Made by a program: the position numbers and the translations under genes | The notes under the pieces: model-generated | The model's database searches: none | Told to the model about the DNA's origin: nothing | What the model saw: the letters and a program-made list of their open reading frames with translations, nothing else | Shown: piece by piece, positions 46,067 to 55,570 of the stretch | Layout: each line of letters opens with the position of its first letter | How positions within the stretch are numbered: position 1 is the first letter of the stretch | Origin: Desulfosediminicola ganghwensis | GTDB taxonomy: Bacteria; Desulfobacterota; Desulfobulbia; Desulfobulbales; Desulfocapsaceae | Length of the DNA stretch: 64,000 nt | NCBI RefSeq assembly: GCF_005116675.2 | Contig: NZ_CP050699.1 | Location: forward strand, 5,078,501 to 5,142,500 | Direction of reading: 5' to 3'

Positions 46067-46384
46067 TGCGTCACACTTCACTTTCCATCATCCCGTCGTC
46101 CGACTCAGCACACATTTGCCACACTGGCTCCACACGAACAACAGCATCATCGATGCACAATCAAATACACACCCATAGTTTAATTTTAACTACTTATGGT
46201 ATGCCCTGCCCGATAGTAAGCACCCTTGCTGCACATTCCCTCATGACAAAGTATACATGCAGACCCAAAAAACATTGGTGCAGTGATAATCATCGCAGGG
46301 GATTGAATAAGCTCCCTCATCTGAAATAAGAAAAATGAAGTGTTCCTCACATGACCCTTTTAATCCGGTTATGGAGCACAGAGC
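46067..46384. other. Intergenic region between tRNA-Ala and the SPOR ATPase gene
   Basis: About 318 bases; no credible gene, promoter or strong hairpin was recognised. Short frames on the plus strand have no support. Confidence 0.45.
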
Positions 46385-48577
46385 TTAAAGAAGCTTTTGA
46401 ACAGCCACCGGAACCGAAAGCACATAGGGGCTATGTTCCCGCAGTGCATCAGAGATTGCGTCTCGTGCCATCCGCGCAGCCTCCATCGTTTCGTACTCCC
46501 CGTAGAACACATACACCTGCCCGGAATTTTGTCTGTCTTCCAGGATGAAAAAGTTGTCGGCTTCCTGTCTATATTCTTCGGCGTCAAGCATCTGCTCAAT
46601 ATTTTCCTGCGCATTTTCGGCTGAGAGCACCATGAGCTGCATGGTATATTTGCTGTCACTTTCACCATGCAACCAGTTCTCACCTGCGGCCAGGCGGCGG
46701 AAGTATTCATTCTCCAAGCCCGGATCTGTTACCAAATCAACTTTTGTTACCGAAGACTCAATAACAGCACTCTCCATTTCAGGGACTTTCTTGATATTCG
46801 AACCCTGTATATTGATACTTGAGACGGTAGCTTCAGCTGGTTTTATTACTTTTTTTGGCTCTGCGCTCACGGTTCCGACTGTATCCTGTCCCGCCCTCAA
46901 ATGTTCTGTACTGGCCGGTTTTACTTCAGTCATCTCAGTTACAGGCGCACCGGGCTGAAACTCAATGTTTTCGGTGGAATCGTCCAGAGACTTTTCAAAT
47001 ATCAGGTCTATATCCTCATTCGAGAGACCTTCAACGACACTCTCTGCTTCGGTTTGAACAGTGCCGTCGATCTCAGCCACGATCTCTTCTGCCCCGCCCT
47101 GTGATTCAGATGATTCGGTTTCTTCTGCCACAATCCTTTTAGCGGAACCTTTTTTCAGAGTCACCGGCTTGCGCGTTACCCGCTCTTCAATAATTTTTTT
47201 CCCAACTGTGGGCTGTGGTACTATGCTGACTACTTCCTTGACGAAATCGTCATCACCAATGATCACCGAATTTTCTTCCTTATCGGCTTCCTCAGCATAT
47301 GCCTTGGACAGATCTGGTTTAACTATCTGGCTGGAGTCTTCGGACAGGTCTGCAACTCCTGACGCTTCCTGTTTCAATGTACTCGCTTCGGCGGCGCCTT
47401 CCGGCAATTCTGATTTGAGAGCAACCAACTCATCAATCTCTATTTCATTTATTGTGGTGGGTTCATTTTCTAAACCGGCACTATTATCAACAATAACATC
47501 ATGCCCTGCCGGTGTACCTTGTTCAGGCTGTTTTCTTTCTGTGAGACCGATTTCGGCTGATGCCTGCTCTAATATTGTTTCAGGTTCTTCAATAATAGGC
47601 CGCTGCCCGGCAACAGCTTCAATTGGTTCGTAGCTCTCTTTTTTATTGCCTGTCACCAACACAAAAACAACAGCAAGAGTGGCCACAATGGCTCCACCTG
47701 CCATCAACATCTTCTTGTTTGAATAACCGCCAGGCCCAGGTAGTACTGCCCCTTTAATCCCTGCTCCGGTTCCACCCTCGCCGCTTTCTGCATTTTCCAA
47801 CATGACACAAAAGGAAGCCCCTGAGTTTCCTCGTTTCAGCACTTCGTCTGCGCAGCTATTGATCTTCCTGAAATTTCCCCTCGAGACCTGATTAATTCGC
47901 GCAACAGCTTCCGTAGTAAACGAACCGGCATCGACTTGAGCCAGACGCCCTGTACACATTTCAATATACAGGGCGGTCTCAGACTCACTCAGCGGTTGCA
48001 GACCATAACGTTTTTCAACAACCTCATTCAGATTACAAATATGCAACTGTTCCAAGTTCTCCAACAGGCCAGGCCGGCCTATAAAGAGGATCTGCATACG
48101 GAAATTGTTAGCGTTAACCATGTCCAGCATTTTACGAATGCGCTCGAGTGTAGCCAGATATATTCGTTCTGCGCCATCGAAAACCAACGTCAAACGCTCA
48201 GGTAAACTTGCTGCTGATTCGGCGATCTCCCCCACCGCCGCCGCGACGCCTTTTCTTGTAAGATCTGTCACCTCGACCCCGACAATCCGGGCAACGACCT
48301 TTACAACATTTTCAAATGACAGCACAGTCTTACTAAAATATATCAGCCGGCAGCCATCAACTGATTCGTTGGCAACCATCTTACCTATTACCGATTTGCC
48401 GCTTCCCGCCTCTCCGGTTACCACCACCATTGGCACGCCTTCCGCCAGGTCCTGCCTGATATTCTTCAATAGATTCAGACGCCCTATCTCGGGATGAAAA
48501 TTTTGCGGAATAAACTCCTCAGAAAAAGGTGAAAATTCCTTAGGGGTGGCCTCTGTCATTTTGTCGTCTATCTTCAT
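46385..48577 (-). CDS. ExeA-type AAA ATPase with transmembrane helix and C-terminal SPOR domain (DamX-like)
   Basis: A 730-residue inner-membrane protein. The cytoplasmic N-terminal ATPase (about 20-270) resembles ExeA/GspA and DamX: Walker A GEAGSGKSVIG at 55-65, a Walker B-like LTLVFDGAERI near 150 and a sensor-like ILFIGRPGLLENL. One transmembrane helix lies at about 291-312. A long acidic, Ser/Glu-rich linker (about 315-630) is probably disordered and periplasmic. The C-terminal ~90 residues (YTMQLMVLSAENAQ to VPVAVQKLL) look like a SPOR domain, which binds denuded peptidoglycan at the septum. A role in cell division or envelope assembly is inferred. It is transcribed alone. An ExeA secretion ATPase would normally carry a different peptidoglycan-binding tail. 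Confidence 0.8.
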   Translation of the reverse strand: MKIDDKMTEATPKEFSPFSEEFIPQNFHPEIGRLNLLKNIRQDLAEGVPMVVVTGEAGSGKSVIGKMVANESVDGCRLIYFSKTVLSFENVVKVVARIVGVEVTDLTRKGVAAAVGEIAESAASLPERLTLVFDGAERIYLATLERIRKMLDMVNANNFRMQILFIGRPGLLENLEQLHICNLNEVVEKRYGLQPLSESETALYIEMCTGRLAQVDAGSFTTEAVARINQVSRGNFRKINSCADEVLKRGNSGASFCVMLENAESGEGGTGAGIKGAVLPGPGGYSNKKMLMAGGAIVATLAVVFVLVTGNKKESYEPIEAVAGQRPIIEEPETILEQASAEIGLTERKQPEQGTPAGHDVIVDNSAGLENEPTTINEIEIDELVALKSELPEGAAEASTLKQEASGVADLSEDSSQIVKPDLSKAYAEEADKEENSVIIGDDDFVKEVVSIVPQPTVGKKIIEERVTRKPVTLKKGSAKRIVAEETESSESQGGAEEIVAEIDGTVQTEAESVVEGLSNEDIDLIFEKSLDDSTENIEFQPGAPVTEMTEVKPASTEHLRAGQDTVGTVSAEPKKVIKPAEATVSSINIQGSNIKKVPEMESAVIESSVTKVDLVTDPGLENEYFRRLAAGENWLHGESDSKYTMQLMVLSAENAQENIEQMLDAEEYRQEADNFFILEDRQNSGQVYVFYGEYETMEAARMARDAISDALREHSPYVLSVPVAVQKLL

Positions 48578-48988
48578 TTCTCTATATCCATCTGGAACTG
48601 CCGCCCTTAATCATAAACCAGACATTTTGCAGCAATTCCAATCTCGCTGTAACGTTCAATTCCTGTTGTCCTTTCACTTGGAACAGGTACAACCATTCAC
48701 CTAATCCTGCCATTATATGACCAATCGCGCACCAATCCTACCATTGTCGGCACTTCGCTTCAACCGCTCTGAAATCGATCCGGCAGTTCGCTGCCTTCAA
48801 TATCCATAATCGCCTGGTACAACTTTATTTAAAAGATGAGCTTTTCCGGCAGGTCTCTTGTTGGTACGTAACAGGCTCTGTGTTTAATATTTTAATGAGT
48901 ATTTTACGATACAGATGCATTTTCCCTCTGCCGATTGCTCTGCATCGCATATTATTGACATCCTGGAAAACTACGGTTAACTTCATTC
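48578..48988. other. Divergent intergenic region before aat
   Basis: About 411 bases between two divergent genes. Promoters for both are expected, but I see only weak candidates (TTGTTG with TGTTTA at 17 bases near 48860-48890 on the plus strand). No RNA gene was recognised. Confidence 0.4.
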
Positions 48989-49678
48989 ATGCCAGTATTT
49001 CAACTAACAGATAATATTGTATTTCCCCACCCTGACCTCGCAGAGGATAGCGGGCTGCTTGCCGTAGGCGGCGACCTCAGCCCCGAACGTCTCATTAAAG
49101 CTTATAGTAACGGGATTTTCCCATGGTACTCGGAAGGTGATCCTATTCTCTGGTGGTTCACTGCCCCGAGACTGGTATTGTTTCCCAACGAACTCAGGGT
49201 CTCTAAAAGATTAGCCCGAACCATCCGAAAGCAACCGTTTGAAATCAGCTTTGATCGGGATTTTGAGCAGGTCATCCATAACTGCGCCAGCTGCAGGACC
49301 AAAAAAGGTGAAGAGACCTGGATCATTAATGAAATGCAAAACGCATATATCGAATTACACAGGCGTGGCTACTGTCATAGCGTCGAGTGCTGGCAAAAAG
49401 GCCTACTCGCCGGTGGTCTTTACGGGGTTCTGATAGACAAGGTCTTTTTCGGAGAATCGATGTTCACCCGGATTACTGATGGCTCAAAGATAGCCTTTGT
49501 TGCGCTGATTGAACACCTCAAAAGAATTGGGGTTCAGCTGGTTGACTGCCAGATGACAACGGAACACTTGCTCCGCTTCGGAGCACGAGAGGTTGAGGGA
49601 AAAACGTTTCAACAATTGTTGGATAAATATATCCAATCATCCAACCCTGATGGTAGGTGGACGAATGAGCAAAAATGA
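48989..49678 (+). CDS. aat: Leucyl/phenylalanyl-tRNA-protein transferase
   Basis: Adds Leu or Phe to N-terminal Lys or Arg of proteins, marking them for ClpS/ClpAP degradation (N-degron pathway). At 229 residues it matches the family. Signatures are FPHPDLAEDSGLLAVGGDLS near residue 12, LIKAYSNGIFPWYSEGDPIL, WWFTAPRLVLFP, and GLLAGGLYGVLIDKVFFGES near residue 140. The last codons overlap the start of the TSCPD gene (start 49665, stop 49678), suggesting translational coupling. Confidence 0.96.
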   Translation: MPVFQLTDNIVFPHPDLAEDSGLLAVGGDLSPERLIKAYSNGIFPWYSEGDPILWWFTAPRLVLFPNELRVSKRLARTIRKQPFEISFDRDFEQVIHNCASCRTKKGEETWIINEMQNAYIELHRRGYCHSVECWQKGLLAGGLYGVLIDKVFFGESMFTRITDGSKIAFVALIEHLKRIGVQLVDCQMTTEHLLRFGAREVEGKTFQQLLDKYIQSSNPDGRWTNEQK

Positions 49679-50210
49679 GAAGAGAACAGGAACCTGTCCA
49701 GGCTGTATAAAGGAAAGAGAACTGACCCCATTTGATAACCTTGAACTCTGCTCCGAATGCGGGTCGATCGCGGAAATGATTGCCAGAGACAAAGATCGGG
49801 TCACTCGAATCAAAAATCTGCTGCCAGAAAGGAAAAATGGCGATCCGGTGGTACTTCCGGAAGTTCTGGATGCTGTTCGCTACAGGACTAAAGATCGGGA
49901 ACACAATAGCTGGTACGTCTCCATCAGCGAAATGAAAGGTGAACCAGTTGAAATTTTTGCTTCCACTGCCTTTGACCGGGACCAGCACCTTCAGTCAAGA
50001 ATATCCAATCTGACAACAATTACCCGGCTGGTCTCCCTGGTTTTACGGCATATAGCACTTGGTGAAGATCTGACTCTGGAAAAGACCCTAACCCAACTAC
50101 ACAGAAGCTCCAGGCAACGCGACGATCTACCGGATATGCTGGTAAAGGTTCTCAGTAAGTATGCGAACCGCCCAGAGGATATTGCCAGACACGAAGTTGA
50201 AACACCCTGA
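49665..50210 (+). CDS. Zinc-ribbon plus TSCPD-like protein resembling the ribonucleotide reductase NrdJ tail
   Basis: A 181-residue protein from the ATG at 49665, inside the 3' end of aat; GGTGGA precedes it. The N-terminus has paired cysteines C11-x2-C14 and C29-x2-C32, a likely zinc site. Residues about 60-150 (PEVLDAVRYRTKDREHNSWY, then PVEIFASTAFDRDQ, then ITRLVSLVLRHI) resemble the C-terminal TSCPD domain of B12-dependent ribonucleotide reductase. No catalytic reductase domain is present, so it cannot reduce nucleotides itself. Similar free-standing domains are often labelled TSCPD domain protein. Function is unknown; it may be an accessory or regulatory module. Confidence 0.72.
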   Translation: MSKNEKRTGTCPGCIKERELTPFDNLELCSECGSIAEMIARDKDRVTRIKNLLPERKNGDPVVLPEVLDAVRYRTKDREHNSWYVSISEMKGEPVEIFASTAFDRDQHLQSRISNLTTITRLVSLVLRHIALGEDLTLEKTLTQLHRSSRQRDDLPDMLVKVLSKYANRPEDIARHEVETP

Positions 50211-50248
50211 TCTTTTCAGAGCAGTGTTTCGCAACCTGCTGGAGGTGA

Positions 50249-52354
50249 TCAGCACTCCAGGTAAAACTCATAGGGGATATTGGACTTGTCGAAGTGCCGC
50301 AAGACCTTGTGCAGTGCATGCAGGTTCGGCACCTTGAAGTTAAGTTGCCAGGCCGGCTCAAGGGTGGAATATTTAGAAAGCAGCTGAAGGTGGGTGACAT
50401 CCAATTCTTCTGGTGCATTTCCCAGGGACTGCATAACTTCAGCCCGGGACGCCCGTAGGATGTGCAACTCCTGTTGCTTGCGCACAGATGTTTCCCGAAG
50501 TTGCCAGCTGATATTTACCGCGTCTTCGCGCCTGAACTTGATGGAGTGCAATCGAGTGCATTTTTTGTGGTGTACTGAGAACCCTTTCTCGGTGAGTAAC
50601 GCGCAATTATCCTTGTTGGCAGGGTTTGGCTTACAACAGGAAGAGAGCTTCACAACTACGGGATCCAGTGTGGTCAGCTGAATTTTATTAAAGGCTCCGG
50701 TTGGTGTGAAAAGTGGAGACACACCATCGAACATATCATTTTTAATCCTGGCCATAACATCATAAAGCCGCAGACGCCCCTCACCAGTACGACCGTAAAG
50801 TTCCTCCAGCGTGTCGACATGGAAATCCCTGAGCAGTTGAAGCAATGGTTCCCCCTCCAGAACATGAAACGGGAAACCGTAACGGAGCATCTCCTGCCTG
50901 AGAAGCGATTCACCGACCTGACGGGTAACTCTTCTCCGTCGAATCCTGAATCCTCTGGCCAATTCAGCTCTGGCCCTGGGCGTCTTACAGATATTAATGA
51001 CATGCTGCTCAAAGCGAACCGGCTCCTTGGCTCGTATGATTCGGACCATGGAACCATCCGTCAGCACATGATCAGCAGGCACCCTGGTATTTCGTATCAT
51101 CGCACCGAGACAGGTCCGGCCAATCTCAGTATGGACCCGAAAGGCAAAGTCGAGAACCGTTGATTTAAACGGCAGACAGATAAGATCTCCCTGGGGCGTA
51201 TAGGTGTAAATTTCTTTCTTGCCACTGGCGGCGATGACATCCCGGTACGAGAACGACTCGTCTGAACTCAATACATCGAAGAGTTCCTGAACCTCTTTGA
51301 CAAAATGTCCCTGCTTACCCGACTTTGAACTCCAGTTACGAAAAAGGCCCCGCTGAGCCTTTCTGGCCATCTCATAGTCCCGTATTTTAAAGAGGAATTT
51401 CTGACCCTTAATGATAGCCCTTGCGTGGAGCCCCTGATAGCCTGTCGGCTTCGGATTGGCTATAAAGTCACGGATAGTTCGGGGAATAGGACGGAATGTC
51501 TCGTTGATTATGCCCAGGGCGCGATAACAGGAATGGCGATCTTTAACGACAATAACGATCTCCATCGGAGTTTCGATGCGTTTCAGGAGCAACCGGTTGG
51601 TAGCATCGTAATAAGCCCAAAGTTCTTTAGTACGCATATTCACTTCGGCGGGAAGCTCATATGCCTTCACCTGCTGCCTGAGTGCCTGTACTATTTCCAG
51701 GCCGATTGGTGACTTGCCCAACTGCCTGATATGACTGTTAAGCTTAGCACCCTGTTTGGGATATTTAAAAAGCAGAGCCAGATTATACATCTGCCTCTTA
51801 ATGGTAAATAAGCCGAACACGGTTGCCAAAGGCGCATAAATATCTATTGTTTCATCAGCTATTCTCTGGCGCTTCTTGCGCGGCAATGCCTGCAGGGTAC
51901 GCAGATTGTGCAGCCGGTCGGCAAGTTTAACAAGCATAACTTCCGGTCGCAGTGCCGCACCTGAAAATATTTTTCTGTGCGTTCTCTGGGAATTATGTTG
52001 CTTACTGCCCGAAACATGCGTTACTTTTGTGCAACCCTCAACGATTGCCTGAACATAGTGACCAAATCGATCACCTACCACTTCAGCCGTCACTTCCTCC
52101 ACATCTTCAACAGTGTCATGTAACAGTGCAGCAGCAAGAATTTCCGGATGGATGATATCCATCTCTTCGGCTAGAATTTTGGCAACTGAACAAGGATGAA
52201 GGATATACGCATCACCAGATTTACGCCATTGATCATAATGGGCCTCAATTGCAAAATCGAGTGCTTCCCAGAAAACAACCTGATCCGGAGAATCTCCCAA
52301 GAGGTCAAGCATCTGCCGACGGTAAGAAACTATATCAAAAGGAATACGACGCAT
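50249..52354 (-). CDS. Divergent RelA/SpoT homologue, probably (p)ppGpp hydrolase
   Basis: A 701-residue long RSH protein. The N-terminal HD hydrolase domain (about 30-200) is intact: H53, HD at 79-80 in AALLHDTVEDV, and KLADRLHNLRTL at 143-154. The synthetase-like region (about 230-345) keeps the CYRALG and GYQGLH motifs. However, the usual D-L-x-A-x-R-V segment reads ETPMEIVIVV (261-270), and the usual E-x-Q-I-R segment reads FLFKIRDYEM (320-329). Both catalytic acids thus seem absent. A TGS domain (about 381-440) and a C-terminal ACT-like region follow. Hydrolase-only or regulatory function is inferred. It is convergent with the TSCPD gene. Confidence 0.8.
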   Translation of the reverse strand: MRRIPFDIVSYRRQMLDLLGDSPDQVVFWEALDFAIEAHYDQWRKSGDAYILHPCSVAKILAEEMDIIHPEILAAALLHDTVEDVEEVTAEVVGDRFGHYVQAIVEGCTKVTHVSGSKQHNSQRTHRKIFSGAALRPEVMLVKLADRLHNLRTLQALPRKKRQRIADETIDIYAPLATVFGLFTIKRQMYNLALLFKYPKQGAKLNSHIRQLGKSPIGLEIVQALRQQVKAYELPAEVNMRTKELWAYYDATNRLLLKRIETPMEIVIVVKDRHSCYRALGIINETFRPIPRTIRDFIANPKPTGYQGLHARAIIKGQKFLFKIRDYEMARKAQRGLFRNWSSKSGKQGHFVKEVQELFDVLSSDESFSYRDVIAASGKKEIYTYTPQGDLICLPFKSTVLDFAFRVHTEIGRTCLGAMIRNTRVPADHVLTDGSMVRIIRAKEPVRFEQHVINICKTPRARAELARGFRIRRRRVTRQVGESLLRQEMLRYGFPFHVLEGEPLLQLLRDFHVDTLEELYGRTGEGRLRLYDVMARIKNDMFDGVSPLFTPTGAFNKIQLTTLDPVVVKLSSCCKPNPANKDNCALLTEKGFSVHHKKCTRLHSIKFRREDAVNISWQLRETSVRKQQELHILRASRAEVMQSLGNAPEELDVTHLQLLSKYSTLEPAWQLNFKVPNLHALHKVLRHFDKSNIPYEFYLEC

Positions 52355-52501
52355 ACTCTCCTTTTAGGCGCATGCCAGCATCGGCACAGATATATATCTG
52401 CCCGCTAAAACCATGCTACACTGAAGAAAACTAATAAAATAACAGACAATCTTGTCTCAGAATAACAGAATTCCCCGTTCAGGGGGAACAAATTTCATTT
52501 C

Positions 52502-54721
52502 ATGACTCAAAAAAGATACTCACGAAAAAAGCATCATTCCAAATCCTCTCACAAAAGAGGATCATCGTCGAAAGACCAAACAATACAACATTTTGAAAAG
52601 CAGGTTTTGGCCTACCTCTACACCTCCACAGAACCGGCAAGCATGGCCGACATCACCCGGGCTGTTACCGGAAAGAGTACACTGACCCAAGAGGTCAAAG
52701 GTACTTTTACTCATCTGTTACATACTAAAACATTAACCAAGGCGGACAAGAAGAGATTTCAACTCAGTCCCAATGCTCCTCTTTACGAGGGCACATTGCA
52801 GCAACATCCGAGAGGCTTTGGTTTCGTATCCGTCGCTGTCAAGCACGCCAAGGCTCCCGATCTGGCCAAGGATATCCACATCACTTCGAACAGGATGGGC
52901 GGTGCCATGCACGGCGACCGGGTTCTGGTTCACACCCGGCGTGGCGGCTCTTCCGGACGCCCTGAAGGTACAATCTTAAAAGTTTTGAACCCTGGGGCAG
53001 ACACAATTGCAGGTACTATAGAATTAACACGGCGCGGTTGCTTCGTTCACCCGGATGACAGCAGATTCCCTTTTACTGTCGAAGTGAACCCTGCCGGCTT
53101 CGACAACCTTGCCAATGGCATTGCAGTCATCGCCCAGTTCCGTCGTCCTGAAAAACCATCGCCTGTTATAAAAGGGAAGATCATCGAACTCCTTGGGCCA
53201 GCCGATAATATCGATGTACAAATGCGGCTGGTGATTGAAAAGTTCCATCTGTCACACATCTTCAGCGATGAAACCCTGGCAGAAGCGAACCAACTGCATG
53301 AAAGCGTTAAGCTAACCGAGGACCGTGAAGATTTACGTGACATCCTGCATGTAACAATAGATGGGGAAACAGCCAAAGATTTTGATGACGCAGTCTGTGT
53401 TACCAAAACCGCACAGGGTTTCCAACTCCATGTGTCAATTGCCGATGTCTCTCACTATGTGAAACCCGGCTCGGCCATCGACACGGATGCATATCAAAGG
53501 GGTACATCCATATATTTTCCAGGCAGAGTAATTCCCATGCTGCCCGAGAAGTTGTCTAATAATCTTTGCAGCCTTATCCCCAACGTAGATCGAATGGCAG
53601 TGACAGCAGTCCTGGATTTCGACCATTCCGGCAAGCGGATCGGTAAGCGGTTCTGCAGATCCGTTATTAAAAGTCATAACAGATTTACCTACACCACGGT
53701 TGCCCAGCTTGTTATAGATAAAGATGAAGAGACTCGAAACGCTTTTGGTCCCTTTCTTACCATGCTTGATCATGCAAACGACCTCGCCCGGGTACTCCTC
53801 GCCAGGCGACTGGAGAGAGGCTCTATTGGTTTTTCATTGCCCGAAGCCGAAATCCAACTTGATACAGACGGTCATATCGAGAGCATAACCAGAGCTGAAC
53901 GGAATTTTGCCCATCAGATAATCGAAGAGTTTATGCTGGCAGCCAATGAAGCGGTGGCAGAAACCTTCACCAGGAAACATCGTCAAAGCCTCTATCGAAT
54001 TCACGAATTGCCGGATCATGACAAAATTGTGGAATTCAGCGAATTCGCCAAGACGCTCGATCTTCAGCTCCCCCCACCCGAATCAACTGCTGAGTGGTTT
54101 GGCAAAGTTCTTAAACTCTGTAAAGGTTCACCCAAGGAGTATATCGTTAACAACCTTCTGCTAAGAGCAATGCAGCAGGCCAGATATTCTTCGGACAATG
54201 TCGGGCATTTTGCTCTGGCAGCTACAGATTACACCCATTTCACCTCCCCTATCCGTCGCTACCCCGATCTCATCGTCCACAGAGAGCTCTGTGCAATGCT
54301 GGCGGAACAGAGCACACGCAAAAAACAGACCAAAGCAGAAAACACTATAAAGAATGACCTGCGCGAAGTCGGGATATTCCTCTCCGGCAGAGAACGGACC
54401 GCAGTCTCATCAGAGCGCGACATGGCCGACCGGCTCAAACTGCTCTATATGGAAAAGCATCTTGGTGAATCGTTCAAAGCAATCATTTCCGGCGTAACTG
54501 ACTTTGCGTTCTTTGTCGAATTGTTGGATCTCTTCATAAGCGGATCTGTCTCACTTGAGTCACTCAATGACGACTATTACCTCTTTGACGGCAAACATCA
54601 TCGAGTCATTGGTGAGGTAAGCGGCAAGATCTATCAAATTGGTGATATCATCAGCGTTACCGCAAGCGATGTTGATAGAAATAAAAACAGAATTTACTTC
54701 GAACCATCTTCACAGCAATAA
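52502..54721 (+). CDS. rnr: Ribonuclease R
   Basis: 3'-5' exoribonuclease of the RNB family that degrades structured RNA. The 739-residue protein has a basic N-terminus (SRKKHHSKSSHKRGSSSKDQ), a winged-helix domain (about 28-85), cold-shock domains (about 90-240) and the RNB catalytic core. The core includes DGETAKDFDDAVCV near residue 288 and YTHFTSPIRRYPDLIVHREL near 578. A C-terminal S1 domain (about 655-730) starts SFKAIISGVTDFAFFVELLD. The basic C-terminal tail of some RNase R proteins is short here. It stands alone before the next gene by 176 bases. Confidence 0.97.
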   Translation: MTQKRYSRKKHHSKSSHKRGSSSKDQTIQHFEKQVLAYLYTSTEPASMADITRAVTGKSTLTQEVKGTFTHLLHTKTLTKADKKRFQLSPNAPLYEGTLQQHPRGFGFVSVAVKHAKAPDLAKDIHITSNRMGGAMHGDRVLVHTRRGGSSGRPEGTILKVLNPGADTIAGTIELTRRGCFVHPDDSRFPFTVEVNPAGFDNLANGIAVIAQFRRPEKPSPVIKGKIIELLGPADNIDVQMRLVIEKFHLSHIFSDETLAEANQLHESVKLTEDREDLRDILHVTIDGETAKDFDDAVCVTKTAQGFQLHVSIADVSHYVKPGSAIDTDAYQRGTSIYFPGRVIPMLPEKLSNNLCSLIPNVDRMAVTAVLDFDHSGKRIGKRFCRSVIKSHNRFTYTTVAQLVIDKDEETRNAFGPFLTMLDHANDLARVLLARRLERGSIGFSLPEAEIQLDTDGHIESITRAERNFAHQIIEEFMLAANEAVAETFTRKHRQSLYRIHELPDHDKIVEFSEFAKTLDLQLPPPESTAEWFGKVLKLCKGSPKEYIVNNLLLRAMQQARYSSDNVGHFALAATDYTHFTSPIRRYPDLIVHRELCAMLAEQSTRKKQTKAENTIKNDLREVGIFLSGRERTAVSSERDMADRLKLLYMEKHLGESFKAIISGVTDFAFFVELLDLFISGSVSLESLNDDYYLFDGKHHRVIGEVSGKIYQIGDIISVTASDVDRNKNRIYFEPSSQQ

Positions 54722-54789
54722 CGAGTAGAAAGACTTAAAAATCAGTCCATCTAGCCGACAGGGCCTATATTGATCGATATTTTTGCACC

Positions 54790-54818
54790 TTGACTTGCTG
54801 CACTATTTCGAATTAAGT
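54790..54818 (+). promoter_or_regulatory. Possible promoter upstream of the membrane coiled-coil gene
   Basis: TTGACT (54790-54795) and TTAAGT (54813-54818) with a 17-base spacer. The -10 is a weak match. Confidence 0.3.
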
Positions 54819-54897
54819 ACTCTCAGGAAGGTACTGATTAATACTTTTTTTTCTAAAGATATATTTTACGGTTAACTCGTTCTGGAGGATAGTTCAT

Positions 54898-55425
54898 ATG
54901 GAAGAAACCAGCATGCTTGCGTCGTTATTCGGCAATCCTTTTGCCAAGGGGCTTGCTTTAGGCTTAGTGATCTGTATCATCTTGTGTTCGTTTATGTACA
55001 TTCGCGGACTGCTTCGCAGACGTGAACTCAGTAAAGAGGTTGACCGTCTGCGCAACCATCTGCACACCAAACTGGAAATCGATTCTACTGATAACGAACG
55101 GCGTAAGGCAGAGCTGACCCGTCTGAAGCAGGAGCGCGACAATCTCCGCATTACTGTGCAGTCACTGAACCAGAAGCCTGGTCGAAAAGAGATTCGTCAA
55201 TACTACATCTATCAGACCGCAATCGACATCATGTTCGAAAAAGCTCCAGGGTTTGCACCAGCCTGGCAGGTTACCCTGAAGGAGGCTGAGAGACTGTTCG
55301 AAAAATCTGAAAGTGGTGTGGTACCTCTGCTTAAAAGACTGATGCCTTCTACCGCTGACAAGCAGGTTGAAGAGTACGAAAAAATCAGCAGAATCTCAAT
55401 GGATACCACCAGCAAGAAAAACTGA
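54898..55425 (+). CDS. Single-pass membrane coiled-coil protein of unknown function
   Basis: A 175-residue protein with a strong GGAGG site before the ATG. Residues about 16-38 (KGLALGLVICIILCSFMYIR) form one transmembrane helix. Residues about 40-95 are a charged coiled coil (KEVDRLRNHLHTKLEIDSTD, RRKAELTRLKQERDNLRITV). The C-terminal 75 residues are soluble and mixed, with YYIYQTAIDIMFEKAPGFAP. The topology suggests a small N-terminal anchor with a cytoplasmic body, similar in plan to LapA-type proteins, but no family was recognised. It is followed by a terminator, so it is probably monocistronic. Confidence 0.75.
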   Translation: MEETSMLASLFGNPFAKGLALGLVICIILCSFMYIRGLLRRRELSKEVDRLRNHLHTKLEIDSTDNERRKAELTRLKQERDNLRITVQSLNQKPGRKEIRQYYIYQTAIDIMFEKAPGFAPAWQVTLKEAERLFEKSESGVVPLLKRLMPSTADKQVEEYEKISRISMDTTSKKN

Positions 55426-55470
55426 GATTTTTCTGCACGAGCGGAAATTCGACGTCAGTTTCAATTACTT

Positions 55471-55517
55471 CAAGCAGGGATTGACCGAAACAACGGTTCA
55501 ATCTCTGCTTGTTGTTT
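55471..55517 (+). terminator. Terminator after the membrane coiled-coil gene
   Basis: Arms 55471-55486 and 55495-55511 pair over about 16 bases with one bulge and one G-U pair, with an 8-base loop, followed by TTGTTT. It is 46 bases past the stop. Confidence 0.7.
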
Positions 55518-55570
55518 AAGCCCTCTGCCAACACCCCTCCTTTTACAATTTCCTTTTCCTGACAGATATC

